Positions 36,082 to 45,243 of a stretch of 64,000 bases of DNA are shown piece after piece (position 1 is the stretch's first letter; each line of letters begins with the position of its first letter). The DNA comes from Pseudobacteriovorax antillogorgiicola (GTDB taxonomy: Bacteria; Bdellovibrionota_B; Oligoflexia; Oligoflexales; Oligoflexaceae). The stretch is from assembly GCF_900177345.1 (NCBI RefSeq), contig NZ_FWZT01000019.1, forward strand, positions 1 to 64,000, given 5' to 3'. Both the position numbers and the translations under genes were made by a program. Below the pieces are notes generated by a model that ran no database searches, was not told where the DNA came from, and worked only from the letters and a program-made list of their open reading frames with translations.

Positions 36082-36084
36082 CTT

Positions 36085-36624
36085 GTGAGTGCAGTTAATC
36101 CAAAATTCCAAGATTTCCTAGTAGAAACGTCGAGTAACTCTCTCAAGAGTTTTACCAATCTGCAATTCGAAACCACCATCCTTGGTGTCGATGATTTGCC
36201 ATTCTATCAGTACCTGGCGACTATGGTCATCGGCTCTTCAGAGAACAAGGTGCTGTTGACGGTGCACTTTTGGTCTGATGATGCATCGGTTTTAACGAAG
36301 GATCCTAGGAAGATTCTTGATAAATCAGTAAAGCTTGACATTTTCAAAGAATATCTCAATATCTACTCTAGTAAGATCAAGAACCAACTGAACTTGCAGG
36401 GCCTGGACTTGGGAATTAGCTTGCCATTTATCGCTCCAGGCTACCAAAGCTACTTTATTTTAGATACCAACGCTTACACCCAACAGTTCTGCTGGGAATT
36501 AAAGCGCAACAAAACACGTATTGGCTTTGGCTGCGGTTTAGCATTTAAAGAAACGGACGTTCTCAATCGAATCGCAGAGTCGGAAACTGGTAGCGAAGAG
36601 TTTCACGACCTGGAAATGTTATAA
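36085..36624 (+). CDS. CheX-like phosphatase-family protein (third of three)
   Basis: 179 residues, GTG start 36085 just 3 bp after the SpoIIE gene, so translationally linked. It contains D-x3-E-x2-N-x21-P exactly: Asp85, Glu89, Asn92, Pro114, within DIFKEYLNIYSSKIKNQL and LGISLPFIAPG. The numbering equals that of the CheX-like protein at 31230 with its revised start. By family, a CheY-P phosphatase; here perhaps a brake on the kinase-driven circuit. Not previously obvious from overall sequence, so activity remains inference. Confidence 0.78.
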   Translation: MSAVNPKFQDFLVETSSNSLKSFTNLQFETTILGVDDLPFYQYLATMVIGSSENKVLLTVHFWSDDASVLTKDPRKILDKSVKLDIFKEYLNIYSSKIKNQLNLQGLDLGISLPFIAPGYQSYFILDTNAYTQQFCWELKRNKTRIGFGCGLAFKETDVLNRIAESETGSEEFHDLEML

Positions 36625-36660
36625 GTGGTTTGTTGACTCATTAGGAAAGAAGGTATTGAC

Positions 36661-37434
36661 ATGTTTGGAAAGACGGTACTTGTTGGATTTGGGTTGATTT
36701 TAGCGAGTGGGGGATGGGCTGCAGACGAAAAGGCAGATGGCTCCTGTGAGGGTGCTGGGCCCCAGTCACCGCGGGACATTACCATTGAGAAAGGGAGCAA
36801 TTCTAGCCGGTGGGCCTTTGCACCAGAATATAAAGATATGAATCTCTGTAACATTCACTTCCATCGTTTTGCCGAGCATAAATCACCCGCATTTGGAAGG
36901 CTCGGTGGCGAAGATGAGAATCGCGGCTATATCTGTGAAAACACGCGTCCTAAGCTCAAGCTGTCAGAGAGAAGCGAGGATGGCAAAGGTTGCAAAGGTG
37001 TGATTGCTGGTGACACGGTTGAAGTTCACTGGGTCTTTAGCTCCTGTAATGTCAAGCCTGGTGCGACTCTTAACTCTTGTTTCAATCCAAAGTGTAAGAA
37101 CCCCACCCTACGGGTTGAAGCGCGAGTCTTTTATCTCACCGATGGAAAAGCCGGGGAGCTAGACTTCGCCAACTATGATGTCAAGGGCAATCAGCCCAAG
37201 AGTCTTCCAAAATCCAAGGAATTGGTGCGTTACCTTGGTTCAACGACTGGTCCGAAGTATACAGAAGAGTCATGTTCGCCATTTCAGGTGAGCTGGAGTG
37301 TAGGTGCCGAGTGTTCGCCTTTGAGCATGGCTAGTCTGGATCGATGGTGTGAAAATAACGTATTTAAAGAGGATCACGCCCACGGTGTGAGAAACATCGT
37401 ACGCAAGGAAGAGCTTCTTTCGCCGATTAATTAA
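36661..37434 (+). CDS. Delta-class carbonic anhydrase
   Basis: 257 residues with a signal peptide (MFGKTVLVGFGLILASGGWA cleaved before AD), so periplasmic. Family blocks: GAGPQSPRDI, FAPEYKDMNLCNIHFH (zinc ligands His66 and His68), AEHKSPAF, and VEVHWVFSSC with the third ligand His123. Catalyses CO2 hydration to bicarbonate. The class was first known from diatoms and dinoflagellates, with bacterial members found later; many Cys suggest disulfides. It follows the CheX-like gene by 36 bp and could share its transcript. Confidence 0.88.
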   Translation: MFGKTVLVGFGLILASGGWAADEKADGSCEGAGPQSPRDITIEKGSNSSRWAFAPEYKDMNLCNIHFHRFAEHKSPAFGRLGGEDENRGYICENTRPKLKLSERSEDGKGCKGVIAGDTVEVHWVFSSCNVKPGATLNSCFNPKCKNPTLRVEARVFYLTDGKAGELDFANYDVKGNQPKSLPKSKELVRYLGSTTGPKYTEESCSPFQVSWSVGAECSPLSMASLDRWCENNVFKEDHAHGVRNIVRKEELLSPIN

Positions 37435-37603
37435 GCTTCGGGACTGTCTCTAGCCTTGGTGCAGCCTAATCGGCTGCATAATTCCAGGTTTCATGCCTCC
37501 ATTAGGCTTACCACGCCATGTTCCCCTAGAATTAGCGCTTGTCATTATTTCTTTAAATGTCTACGTTTACGGGATTCACGACCTGACTCAGATGAGGTTC
37601 CCA

Positions 37604-38407
37604 ATGATTCGTCGACTGATAAGTTTTTGTTTTCTTCTTGTGGCCCTCGCGATTCCAGCACAAGCTGACACCTTAAAGGACATCCAGTCAAAGGGTGTCA
37701 TTAAAGTCGGTATGGAACCGGGGTTTTTGCCCTTTGAAATGCGAACCAAATCTGGTGAGTATGTTGGCTTTGACATAGAAATGATGAACGCCTTCGCCAA
37801 ATTCTTGGGGGTTAAGACAGAGTTTATCAGCACCAAGTGGGATGGAATTATTCCCGGTTTGATGGCGAAAAAATATGATGTTGTGGTGTCGGGTATGACG
37901 ATCACCCCAGCAAGACGTAAGGCAGTTCTGTTTAGCGAGCCCTATTATAAGGCTGGTTTGAAGGTGCTCATGCGGCCTGAATTAGCGAAGACGGTGCGCA
38001 ATCTAAAGGATCTGGATCAAAAGAAGCATAAGATTGTTGTGAAGCTTGGTACCACAGGCGATATTTTTGTTGGTAAGAGTATCAGCAAAGCCAAGGTTCG
38101 TAAATTAGATAGTGAGGCTGATGCAGCGCAGTCGGTATTGCTGGGGCGAATGGATGCCTTCATCTATGACAAGCCCTATCTCGAACTATATGCCGAAAGC
38201 AAGAAAGGAAAAGTTTCACTGATGCCGGATGTTTTGTCAGAAGAGTACTTCGGGTTGGCAGCTAGAAAGCAGGACCAGAGTCTCGTGACAAAGTTTAATG
38301 AATTTCTCGCTAAATGGAAGGCTGATAAAACCGGCGGCTACGATTATACCTATAAAAAAATCTTCATTGATATGACTTGGAAGTCAAAGTTTCCTAATTT
38401 ATTCTAA
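37604..38407 (+). CDS. Amino-acid ABC transporter, periplasmic binding protein
   Basis: 267 residues. Start ATG 37604 follows GATGAGG and gives a signal peptide (MIRRLISFCFLLVALAIPAQA). Solute-binding protein family 3: IKVGMEPGFLPFEM, GFDIEMMNAFAKFLG, WDGIIPGLMAKKYDVVVSG in pieces, MTITPARRKAVLFSEPYY and the LDSEADAAQSVLLGR hinge. Binds polar amino acids or similar and hands them to the permease; the exact ligand cannot be told. First gene of a three-gene transporter operon. Confidence 0.9.
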   Translation: MIRRLISFCFLLVALAIPAQADTLKDIQSKGVIKVGMEPGFLPFEMRTKSGEYVGFDIEMMNAFAKFLGVKTEFISTKWDGIIPGLMAKKYDVVVSGMTITPARRKAVLFSEPYYKAGLKVLMRPELAKTVRNLKDLDQKKHKIVVKLGTTGDIFVGKSISKAKVRKLDSEADAAQSVLLGRMDAFIYDKPYLELYAESKKGKVSLMPDVLSEEYFGLAARKQDQSLVTKFNEFLAKWKADKTGGYDYTYKKIFIDMTWKSKFPNLF

Positions 38408-38415
38408 GGCGCCCC

Positions 38416-39189
38416 ATGTACAAAAAAAGTCTTCCGTTTTTTTATACCCTCCTAGCACTCGCTACGGTGGGTTCAGCCATCGGCTTTCTTGTCTATAGTT
38501 TCTGGAATCTGGACTACGATTGGGAGTTCGGATTTTTGTGGGATTATATTTGGCTTTCGGAGTCTGGTAAGCCAGGGATTATCCTACAGGGGCTTTGGGG
38601 CACCATATATATTAGCGTGATCAGTATCGTGATGGGCTCAATCATGGGAGTCCTTCTCGGGCTGGCTTTGCTGAGCCAGGAGCCCGTAACTCGTCGGGTC
38701 GCTGTGTTTTATGTGGATGTCTTTCGGAACACGCCCGTATTAGTCCAATTGTATGTGATTTACTTTATTGTGGGCACGGCCTTAGAATTAGAGCCGGAAA
38801 CCGCCGGTGTTCTGACTTTAAGTCTATTTTGCTCGGCCTATGTTGGCGATATTTTCCGAGGCACGATCCAAGAATTTGAAAAGGGGCAGGTGGATGCTGC
38901 GAAAAGTATGGGCCTCACTTCGATACAAATCGCTGGCTCGGTGATTGCTCCTCAAGCGCTGCGCCGGATGCTGCCACCACTGGTTGGGCAGTTTGTAAGT
39001 TTGGTGAAAGACTCGTCTCTTGTATCGGTTATTTCTGTAGCTGATCTAACCAAATCGGCTCTCAATGTAGTTTCGGTTAGCTTTCGCAGCTTTGAAACCT
39101 GGTTCGTCGTTGCTGTGATTTACTTTGCACTCAACTATATATTGAGTAGCTACGGTCGTTATTTAGAAAGAAAGTTAAGGGTGGCATGA
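38416..39189 (+). CDS. Amino-acid ABC transporter, permease
   Basis: 257 residues with about five membrane spans. HisM/GlnP-type: GIILQGLWGTIYISVISIV at the start, FRNTPVLVQLYVIYF, and the cytoplasmic EAA loop (QVDAAKSMGLTSIQIAGSVI, PQALRRMLPPLVGQF). A single permease gene implies a homodimer. It starts 8 bp after the binding protein and overlaps the ATPase gene by 4 bp (ATGA). Confidence 0.92.
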   Translation: MYKKSLPFFYTLLALATVGSAIGFLVYSFWNLDYDWEFGFLWDYIWLSESGKPGIILQGLWGTIYISVISIVMGSIMGVLLGLALLSQEPVTRRVAVFYVDVFRNTPVLVQLYVIYFIVGTALELEPETAGVLTLSLFCSAYVGDIFRGTIQEFEKGQVDAAKSMGLTSIQIAGSVIAPQALRRMLPPLVGQFVSLVKDSSLVSVISVADLTKSALNVVSVSFRSFETWFVVAVIYFALNYILSSYGRYLERKLRVA

Positions 39190-39935
39190 GTCAAACCATT
39201 GTTGAGTTCAAGGAAGTCTTCAAGAGCTTTCCATCGGAGAAAGGGCCTGTAGAAGTTCTAAAAGATATTAACTTCAAGGTGAAAGAAGGTCAGGTTGTAT
39301 GCCTCATAGGGCCATCAGGTGGTGGTAAAAGCACCTGCCTTCGTAGTATCAATGCTTTGGAAACTATCGATCGCGGAGATATCGAGGTTTGTGGTATTCA
39401 CTATGGCACAACTAAACGCCCAATTCACAAAGTCCGTCAGAACACGGCGATGGTGTTTCAGAGGTTCGAGCTTTTTCCCCACCTCACAGCCCAAGAGAAC
39501 GTGGCTTTGGGCATTCGTAAGGTAAAAGGGCTTAGTAAGAAAAACTCTATGGCTAGAGCTTCCGATTTGCTGATTCGAGTCGGCCTTACGGATCATCAAC
39601 ATAAGTATCCTGATTCATTGTCAGGTGGTCAGCAGCAACGGGTGGGCATTGCACGGGCTTTGGCTCTAGAGCCAAAGGTTTTACTTTGCGATGAGCCGAC
39701 TAGCGCTCTCGATCCTGAGCTGGTGGACGACGTATGTGATGTTTTGGTTGATGTCGCAAAGTCCGGCATTACCATGATTATCGTGACCCACGAGATGAGC
39801 TTCGTTAAGAAAATCTCAGATTGGACCCTGTTTTTGGAACATGGGACAATTTTAGAGCAGGGACCGACTCAGGAATTATTTGCGTCTCCAAAAACGGAGC
39901 GTTTGCAACAGTTCCTTAACAAAGTCCACACCTAA
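39186..39935 (+). CDS. Amino-acid ABC transporter, ATP-binding protein
   Basis: 249 residues, GlnQ/HisP type. Walker A GPSGGGKST near residue 40, Q-loop VFQRFELFPHLT, signature LSGGQQQRVGIARAL, Walker B VLLCDEPTSALDP and H-loop VTHEMSF. Powers uptake through the permease encoded just upstream. Complete and without oddities. Confidence 0.94.
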   Translation: MSQTIVEFKEVFKSFPSEKGPVEVLKDINFKVKEGQVVCLIGPSGGGKSTCLRSINALETIDRGDIEVCGIHYGTTKRPIHKVRQNTAMVFQRFELFPHLTAQENVALGIRKVKGLSKKNSMARASDLLIRVGLTDHQHKYPDSLSGGQQQRVGIARALALEPKVLLCDEPTSALDPELVDDVCDVLVDVAKSGITMIIVTHEMSFVKKISDWTLFLEHGTILEQGPTQELFASPKTERLQQFLNKVHT

Positions 39936-39996
39936 GTTTCGTTAAAATTGACCGCAGGCGAGACTCGGCTGCGAATCTTATAGGAGCCTTAATAGA

Positions 39997-40452
39997 TTGA
40001 CACGAATTTGGATTGATGCGGACGCATGTCCCGCTCAAGTGAAAGAGATTGTTTTTAAAGCTATGGAGCGCACCCAAACTCCTGTTACGATGGTTGCTAA
40101 TAGCCAGATGCGGATCCCCAAAAGCCCATTAGCAGCTCTTGTGGTGGTGGATAAGGGAGCCGATGTTGCTGATGCTTATATTGTGGAGAACTGTAAGCCC
40201 ATCGACCTTGTGATCACGGCCGATATTCCTTTGGCAGATCTGATCGTTCAGAAGGGGGCTGCTGCTATCAATCCCCGTGGCAAGGTCTATACCGAAGCCA
40301 GCATTAAGGAAGCTTTATCGATGAGGAACTTCATGGATGATTTGCGTTCAACGGGAATGATTTCAGGGGGACCGGCACCCCTAGGTGCGAAAGATATCCA
40401 GGCTTTCGCAAATGGTTTTGATAAACTACTAACGCAAACCTTACGCCGCTAA
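39997..40452 (+). CDS. YaiI/YqxD-family (DUF188, UPF0178) protein
   Basis: 151 residues. TTG start at 39997 preceded by TAGGAG. IWIDADACPAQVKEI at the N-terminus, VVDKGADVADAYI, DLVITADIPLADL and GGPAPLG near the end are the family hallmarks. The fold resembles PIN-like nucleases, with conserved acidic residues; biological role not established. Its stop codon lies in a perfect palindrome that may end transcription. Confidence 0.9.
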   Translation: MTRIWIDADACPAQVKEIVFKAMERTQTPVTMVANSQMRIPKSPLAALVVVDKGADVADAYIVENCKPIDLVITADIPLADLIVQKGAAAINPRGKVYTEASIKEALSMRNFMDDLRSTGMISGGPAPLGAKDIQAFANGFDKLLTQTLRR

Positions 40453-40471
40453 ACTAAATTTAGTTTAGCGG
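40446..40471 (+). terminator. 26-bp perfect palindrome at the end of the YaiI-family gene
   Basis: CCGCTAAACTAAA and TTTAGTTTAGCGG are contiguous perfect arms, including the TAA stop of the gene. It could form a hairpin without a stable loop, acting as terminator or 3' barrier, or be a protein-binding palindrome. No T-run follows. Confidence 0.5.
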
Positions 40472-40743
40472 ACCTGCACCAAAACATAGTCAGTGGTCAC
40501 TTGAGAATTCAATTCTTTTCATCTTGCTCCCCTAATGGTACTAACTTGCGTCGCTAGTATGTCTTTGTAGAAATCATAAAAACTTCGTAAATGAGGGTCT
40601 GTGTTACTAGAATGTAGCGAGAGAATTTCGGTTCCTGGAGCTTGGATTTCTATAATACTTATTAAAAACTAGCTGAGATTTCTAAATTTTGAATCTTGAA
40701 TTTAACCAACATTAATTAGACTTGATTGAGTACGGATATGTAA

Positions 40744-41203
40744 AGAAAGATCAAGCGCATAGGTGTTCTTTATTCTGCGAACAACCCAGCCTGGCAAGTT
40801 GATCTTGAATCCCTAGAAAATATAACTGATCATGTTAAGTCACTATGGAGTGACGTAGATTTTTTTCACGAATGGAGTTTAAAGGATGACTTGTCCAATC
40901 CCTTATCTGGATGTGTTAAGACTTAAGTTCAAGAGCCGTAAACTTTTTCGCAGCGGCGAACTTGATGTCTTGTATGCCGATAGAGGAGTCGTAGTCTACA
41001 CCCGAAAATTAGATTCTCAGCTTGCTTTAGTCGCAATCAATTCCAGCGACGAAGAACAAGACGTTGATCTCAAAATGGAGCCTAATATGTCTTTAGATGG
41101 GCAGCTGGGTCGCGAATCAAACTTATTTAGTGATAACGATGGTCGTGTCAGGATGAGTCTTGAAGGATTAAGCTCACATCTTTATCTTAAAACCTCTCCC
41201 TAA
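40744..41203 (+). pseudogene. Remnant of a glycoside hydrolase 13-type gene
   Basis: The ORF 40886-41203 (105 codons) looks like the end of an alpha-amylase-family enzyme: FRSGELDVLYADRGVVVY followed by LALVAINSSDEEQDVDL is the usual last helix and start of the C-terminal beta-sandwich. The catalytic barrel is missing, the frame is closed by TAA just before the ATG, and the AAAGG upstream has no spacing. A different open frame at 40744-40923 (IGVLYSANNPAWQ...) lacks a start and may be debris. I read the region as a decayed gene; the 40472-40740 stretch shows nothing else. Confidence 0.55.
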
Positions 41204-41323
41204 GTCGAACGTGGCGCGAAGTCAGTGTCTCGGGATGAGCTGATTCGCGCCGCGCACTCCGTAGAGACAAACCAGGCGCTAGATCTGCGATTTTTAGCAA
41301 ACAGGCTTTGAGACCGGCCATCG

Positions 41324-41713
41324 CTAGTCGTCAAGGTTCGCTTCAGTTTGCTGAAACAGAGTTACGATCCACTGGCCTTCGATGTTTCTCATGATGCAGG
41401 TTGTGATAAGGCTAAGGCTGTATGGTTCTCCATCATCATCCTTGTCGAAATAGTCACCTTCCGTAACGCCATATGCCATCTCTGAAGACTCTTCAACAAA
41501 TACTAGGTCGTGGGTGATCGACCATTGATCGTCTTCGAACCAATCGTCAAAAAACTCAAGAAAATCCTCAACGGTGTCTAAGATCGTGCCATCGCACATG
41601 ATCCCTGCCATGGGTCCCGATTTGGGTAAAAATTTTCTGATTGTCGCCATCTGCTTTTTGCTTATGGCATCGAGAAATTGTTCTAGTGCAGTTTTGAATT
41701 CCATGAGGCTCAC
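41324..41713 (-). CDS. SnoaL/NTF2-like protein
   Basis: 129 residues, one cone-shaped alpha+beta domain of the SnoaL-like/ketosteroid isomerase superfamily: FKTALEQFLDAISKKQM helix, MCDGTILDTVEDFLEFFDDWF, and beta strands YSLSLITTCIMRNIEGQW. Very acidic. Members bind small hydrophobic ligands or act as adaptors; no role can be assigned. Alone on the minus strand between the glycosidase remnant and the DISM gene. The gap 41714-41997 shows no other feature. Confidence 0.7.
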   Translation of the reverse strand: MSLMEFKTALEQFLDAISKKQMATIRKFLPKSGPMAGIMCDGTILDTVEDFLEFFDDWFEDDQWSITHDLVFVEESSEMAYGVTEGDYFDKDDDGEPYSLSLITTCIMRNIEGQWIVTLFQQTEANLDD

Positions 41714-41997
41714 TCTTTATTAAGGTTTGGGCAATTTTTGTAACGCAGTTTCCAGTGAGAAGCAATCAACTTGAGCATGGTTTCTCTACAAACTGAGTTG
41801 GAATCTTGAGGCGAAAGCCTATTTGACCAAAATGACTAAACTCTCTGGTAGGAAACGGGTCTATAATATTCCAAAGTGATCCCTGAATCCAGATAACCAT
41901 TTGATATTTAAAAATTAAAATTCAATAGATCCGAGGTTTCTGAAATTTGAGGATCGGCGACCGATGGAAGAACTGAAGAATCGTTTTTGAGGTTTCC

Positions 41998-44900
41998 TTG
42001 AAGTACTGGCTATTTATACTAGTGTTGATACCTTGGCTCCTGTCCTGTGGGAGAGGGCGCCTGGACTTGGAGCTCAAGGGTGGCCAAGTTGATTTGTCTG
42101 GACAGACATTCGAACGATCTGTTCGATTTCAAGGGCAGACCAGGGCGCTGATCGGTGAATTGGCGAACCCCAGCGATATTCTTAAGAATCCGGAAATGGG
42201 CTCACTTCAGAGCCTGAACACCAAGCTGCCAGGGGCTAGGCCTATGGGTAGCTTTATGATTCGCCTGAAGAACCTGGACCCGAAAGGCCGAGGTCTAGGG
42301 CTTCATCTTCGGGCAGATTCGGCCTACCGCTTGTACTTGCTAGATCTTAAGGAAGGTCGAGTTAATGGAATTGGCTCTTGGGGAACTGTAGCTGCTCAAA
42401 AAGGCCGGGAAAGACCTCAGCTTGGCACGGGGCTGTTTCGCTTACCAATTCCCTCCCAGGGGGCCGGAGATTATATTTTGCTGATCCATGTCTCAAACTT
42501 CCACTTTAGTGCTGGCGGTATTTGGGAAAACCCAGAGATCGGCGTCTATCATCAGATGCAGAAACAGCACATGGCTGAATCACATAGCCAAGTCGCAGTG
42601 ATCGCAATGTGCTTCATCATGGGGCTTTATAATTTATTTATTCATTTTAGACGGCGGGATGATCTGTCGACTCTATTTCTAGCTGCTTTCTGTCTACTAC
42701 AATCGTTTCGCCTCTTTGCCATGAGCTTCTTACTTGGAGATCTTTTACCAAACATGACGAGCAGCCAGTATGAGTTCTTCCGTCGCATGGAGTTTCTACC
42801 CTTCAATCTCTCCGTCGCTGCCTTCGTCTCCTTCGCTCAAAATAATTATCGCCGCTACATTAAGCTTTCAGTCTCTATCGGGGTGTGGGTCTTTGCTGCT
42901 GTCTACAGCTTAGTCGTCCTAGGGAGTTCTGCGAAGTTTTATCGTCCGATCCTAGAGTATACCAACCCAGTTCTAGTCCTTGTAGCTCTTTACGCAGTGT
43001 TTGGGATTATAAGAGCAGCGAAAGATGGATTTGTTGGTGCTATAACTTTAGCTATGGGAATCCTCGTCGTAATCGCCGCATCATTCGTGGATTTAGCAGT
43101 GACTATGGGTTTGTTAAGCGTGCCGTTTATCATGGGCTATGGTATTGTGGGCCTGATTCTAGCCCAAGGCTTTGTAGTGGCTAAGCTCTTCGCTAGTGCT
43201 TATGAAAGAACCATCCACCTCAATCAACAGCTCAAGGAACAAGAAGAGGCTCGGACTCTGTTCTTTCATAATGTGTCTCATGAACTTCGGACACCACTCA
43301 ACGGCATTATTGGGTTTTCGAAACTTGTGGTTGAAGGAGGTTACGGTACTGTTTCCGATAAAGTTAAAGAGCAGGTTGGTAAGATCGAGCGTCTGGCTCA
43401 ATCCCTGATGCTACAAGTGAATACGATACTCGATATTGCTAAATCAAGGCGAGGTCAGATGGAGCTACGATCTTCCATTATATCCCTCAATGAGCTAGTG
43501 AATGATACTAAAAGCTTGGGCGAGGGGCTGACTCATAAATACGATACAGCATCCTTTGAGATCGAAACCAGTTGGAACTGGAATGAAAGCACATCCTTTG
43601 TTACTGATAAGGAAAAAGCCTTTGCTATCATAAGAAATCTGATTGGCAATGCTTTTAAGTTTGCAAAGTCGGGGCAGCCAAATCAGGTGAGAGTCTCATT
43701 CGCGTTGGATGCAGCCCATGCCTTCCATATCGAAGTGTCGGATACTGGTCTTGGAATTCCTGAAGAAAGTGTCCCCCATATATTTGAAGAGTTTAAGCAG
43801 GTCGATCAGGGTGCCCGACGATCCTTTGAGGGCACGGGCCTGGGGCTCGCCATGGTAAAAGAGATTCTTAAGCTCATGGGTGGCGATATTCGTGTGACAT
43901 CAAAACCTGGAGAAGGCTCAACGTTCAAAGTGATTATTCCGGAAAATAATAAGGTTGTTTTACAAACAACTAGCCAAGAAATCGATGAGGTTAAGACAGT
44001 TGTCTCGGGGCTGGAAGAACCTTCTGAAGATACCCATCACTTAGAAATGATTGCTAGGCTGGAAAAGCATAATGATGGCCAGGTGTTTATTATCGATGAC
44101 AATGATGTGAACTGTGAAGTGCAGGCTGATATTCTCCGCAACTGTGGTTTTCATGTTAGGTATGCCACCAATGGGTATGAAGGCATCCGCATGATGGAGA
44201 TTGATCCTCCAGATGTTTTGCTTCTTGATTTGATGATGCCTAATTTTTCTGGCGAAGATGTATTGCGCAATGTGAAACTACATCAGAGACTGCGAGAGGT
44301 GCCCGTAATTCTATTGACGGCGCGGGCATCAAAGGGTGATATGCTTCATGGCCTGGATATTGGAGCCGATGACTATCTGCCAAAACCGGTAGACAGTCAG
44401 GAACTCATATTAAGAGTCCATAACCTATTAGAACGGCAAAAAACGAGCAAACACTCAGGAGAGCGGGAAGCTTTGGAGGCGGCCCAAGCGATGTTTGCGC
44501 CTGTAAATCCTGCAGTGCCGCAACCTCCAGGTTTTGAGCTTAGCCACTACTTTAAAGCGGCTAGCGACATGAGTAGGGACTGGTCGCGGGTTGCCTATCA
44601 TGCCGATAGCAACGAACTCTTTCTCTTCATGGGAGATGTTGGGGCTTCGGGAATCAATGCTTCATTTATCACAGTTGGTGCTGCTGCAGCCTGTCGGGCA
44701 GCACTTGATATTGTTAAGCAAGCGGGAGCCAGTATCGGCTTATCACAGAAACTAATTCTTCTAGCTAAAGCTATCAACGAGGCGCTGATAGATGGGAATC
44801 AGGATGTAAGGCGATACATGTCTGTTGCTATTGTGGGTCTGGATATCAAGACGGGTCAGGGTTGGTATCTGAATGCTGGCCATCATGGGGTCTTTTTACA

Positions 44901-45243
44901 TAGTGGTGAAGGAGATACCCTACTCAGCAAGCCAGGTGACCCACTTGGGGTTACGAGTAAGCCTCAGTTTGGTATTTTGGATTTCCAAATGACTCATCGG
45001 GATTACCTCATGATATATACTGATGGGCTTATGGAAAATCGAGGGCCGGAAGGCCGTAAACTAACGATCGGTGATATCAAAGATAGCCTTGCTGAAGGTG
45101 GTTCCGCGGAAACCATGAAGGAACACCTCCTTGAACGAGCAAATTCACTGTGGCGGAATCGCAAAGGCAATGACGATTATGCCTTTTTCATCCTTCAATG
45201 CGTTCAGCAGCTGCAATCACGCAGACTTGATAAAACGGATTAA
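41998..45243 (+). CDS. 7TMR-DISM hybrid: histidine kinase, receiver and PP2C phosphatase in one chain
   Basis: 1081 residues. TTG start at 41998 with GAGG upstream; lipoprotein-like N-terminus (PWLLSCGRG). Extracellular DISM domain (about 30-190), seven membrane spans (195-400), HisKA with His428 (NVSHELRTPLNGI), HATPase (NLIGNAFKFA, DTGLGIPEE, GTGLGLAM), receiver with Asp744 (LLLDLMMPNFSG), and a C-terminal SpoIIE/PPM domain (LFMGDVGASGINASF, IYTDGLMEN, GNDDYAFF). Sensing, phosphorelay and protein-phosphatase output are joined in one protein. The first PPM Asp block is weaker than in the gene at 34924 (SRDWSRVAYHA). Confidence 0.88.
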   Translation: MKYWLFILVLIPWLLSCGRGRLDLELKGGQVDLSGQTFERSVRFQGQTRALIGELANPSDILKNPEMGSLQSLNTKLPGARPMGSFMIRLKNLDPKGRGLGLHLRADSAYRLYLLDLKEGRVNGIGSWGTVAAQKGRERPQLGTGLFRLPIPSQGAGDYILLIHVSNFHFSAGGIWENPEIGVYHQMQKQHMAESHSQVAVIAMCFIMGLYNLFIHFRRRDDLSTLFLAAFCLLQSFRLFAMSFLLGDLLPNMTSSQYEFFRRMEFLPFNLSVAAFVSFAQNNYRRYIKLSVSIGVWVFAAVYSLVVLGSSAKFYRPILEYTNPVLVLVALYAVFGIIRAAKDGFVGAITLAMGILVVIAASFVDLAVTMGLLSVPFIMGYGIVGLILAQGFVVAKLFASAYERTIHLNQQLKEQEEARTLFFHNVSHELRTPLNGIIGFSKLVVEGGYGTVSDKVKEQVGKIERLAQSLMLQVNTILDIAKSRRGQMELRSSIISLNELVNDTKSLGEGLTHKYDTASFEIETSWNWNESTSFVTDKEKAFAIIRNLIGNAFKFAKSGQPNQVRVSFALDAAHAFHIEVSDTGLGIPEESVPHIFEEFKQVDQGARRSFEGTGLGLAMVKEILKLMGGDIRVTSKPGEGSTFKVIIPENNKVVLQTTSQEIDEVKTVVSGLEEPSEDTHHLEMIARLEKHNDGQVFIIDDNDVNCEVQADILRNCGFHVRYATNGYEGIRMMEIDPPDVLLLDLMMPNFSGEDVLRNVKLHQRLREVPVILLTARASKGDMLHGLDIGADDYLPKPVDSQELILRVHNLLERQKTSKHSGEREALEAAQAMFAPVNPAVPQPPGFELSHYFKAASDMSRDWSRVAYHADSNELFLFMGDVGASGINASFITVGAAAACRAALDIVKQAGASIGLSQKLILLAKAINEALIDGNQDVRRYMSVAIVGLDIKTGQGWYLNAGHHGVFLHSGEGDTLLSKPGDPLGVTSKPQFGILDFQMTHRDYLMIYTDGLMENRGPEGRKLTIGDIKDSLAEGGSAETMKEHLLERANSLWRNRKGNDDYAFFILQCVQQLQSRRLDKTD

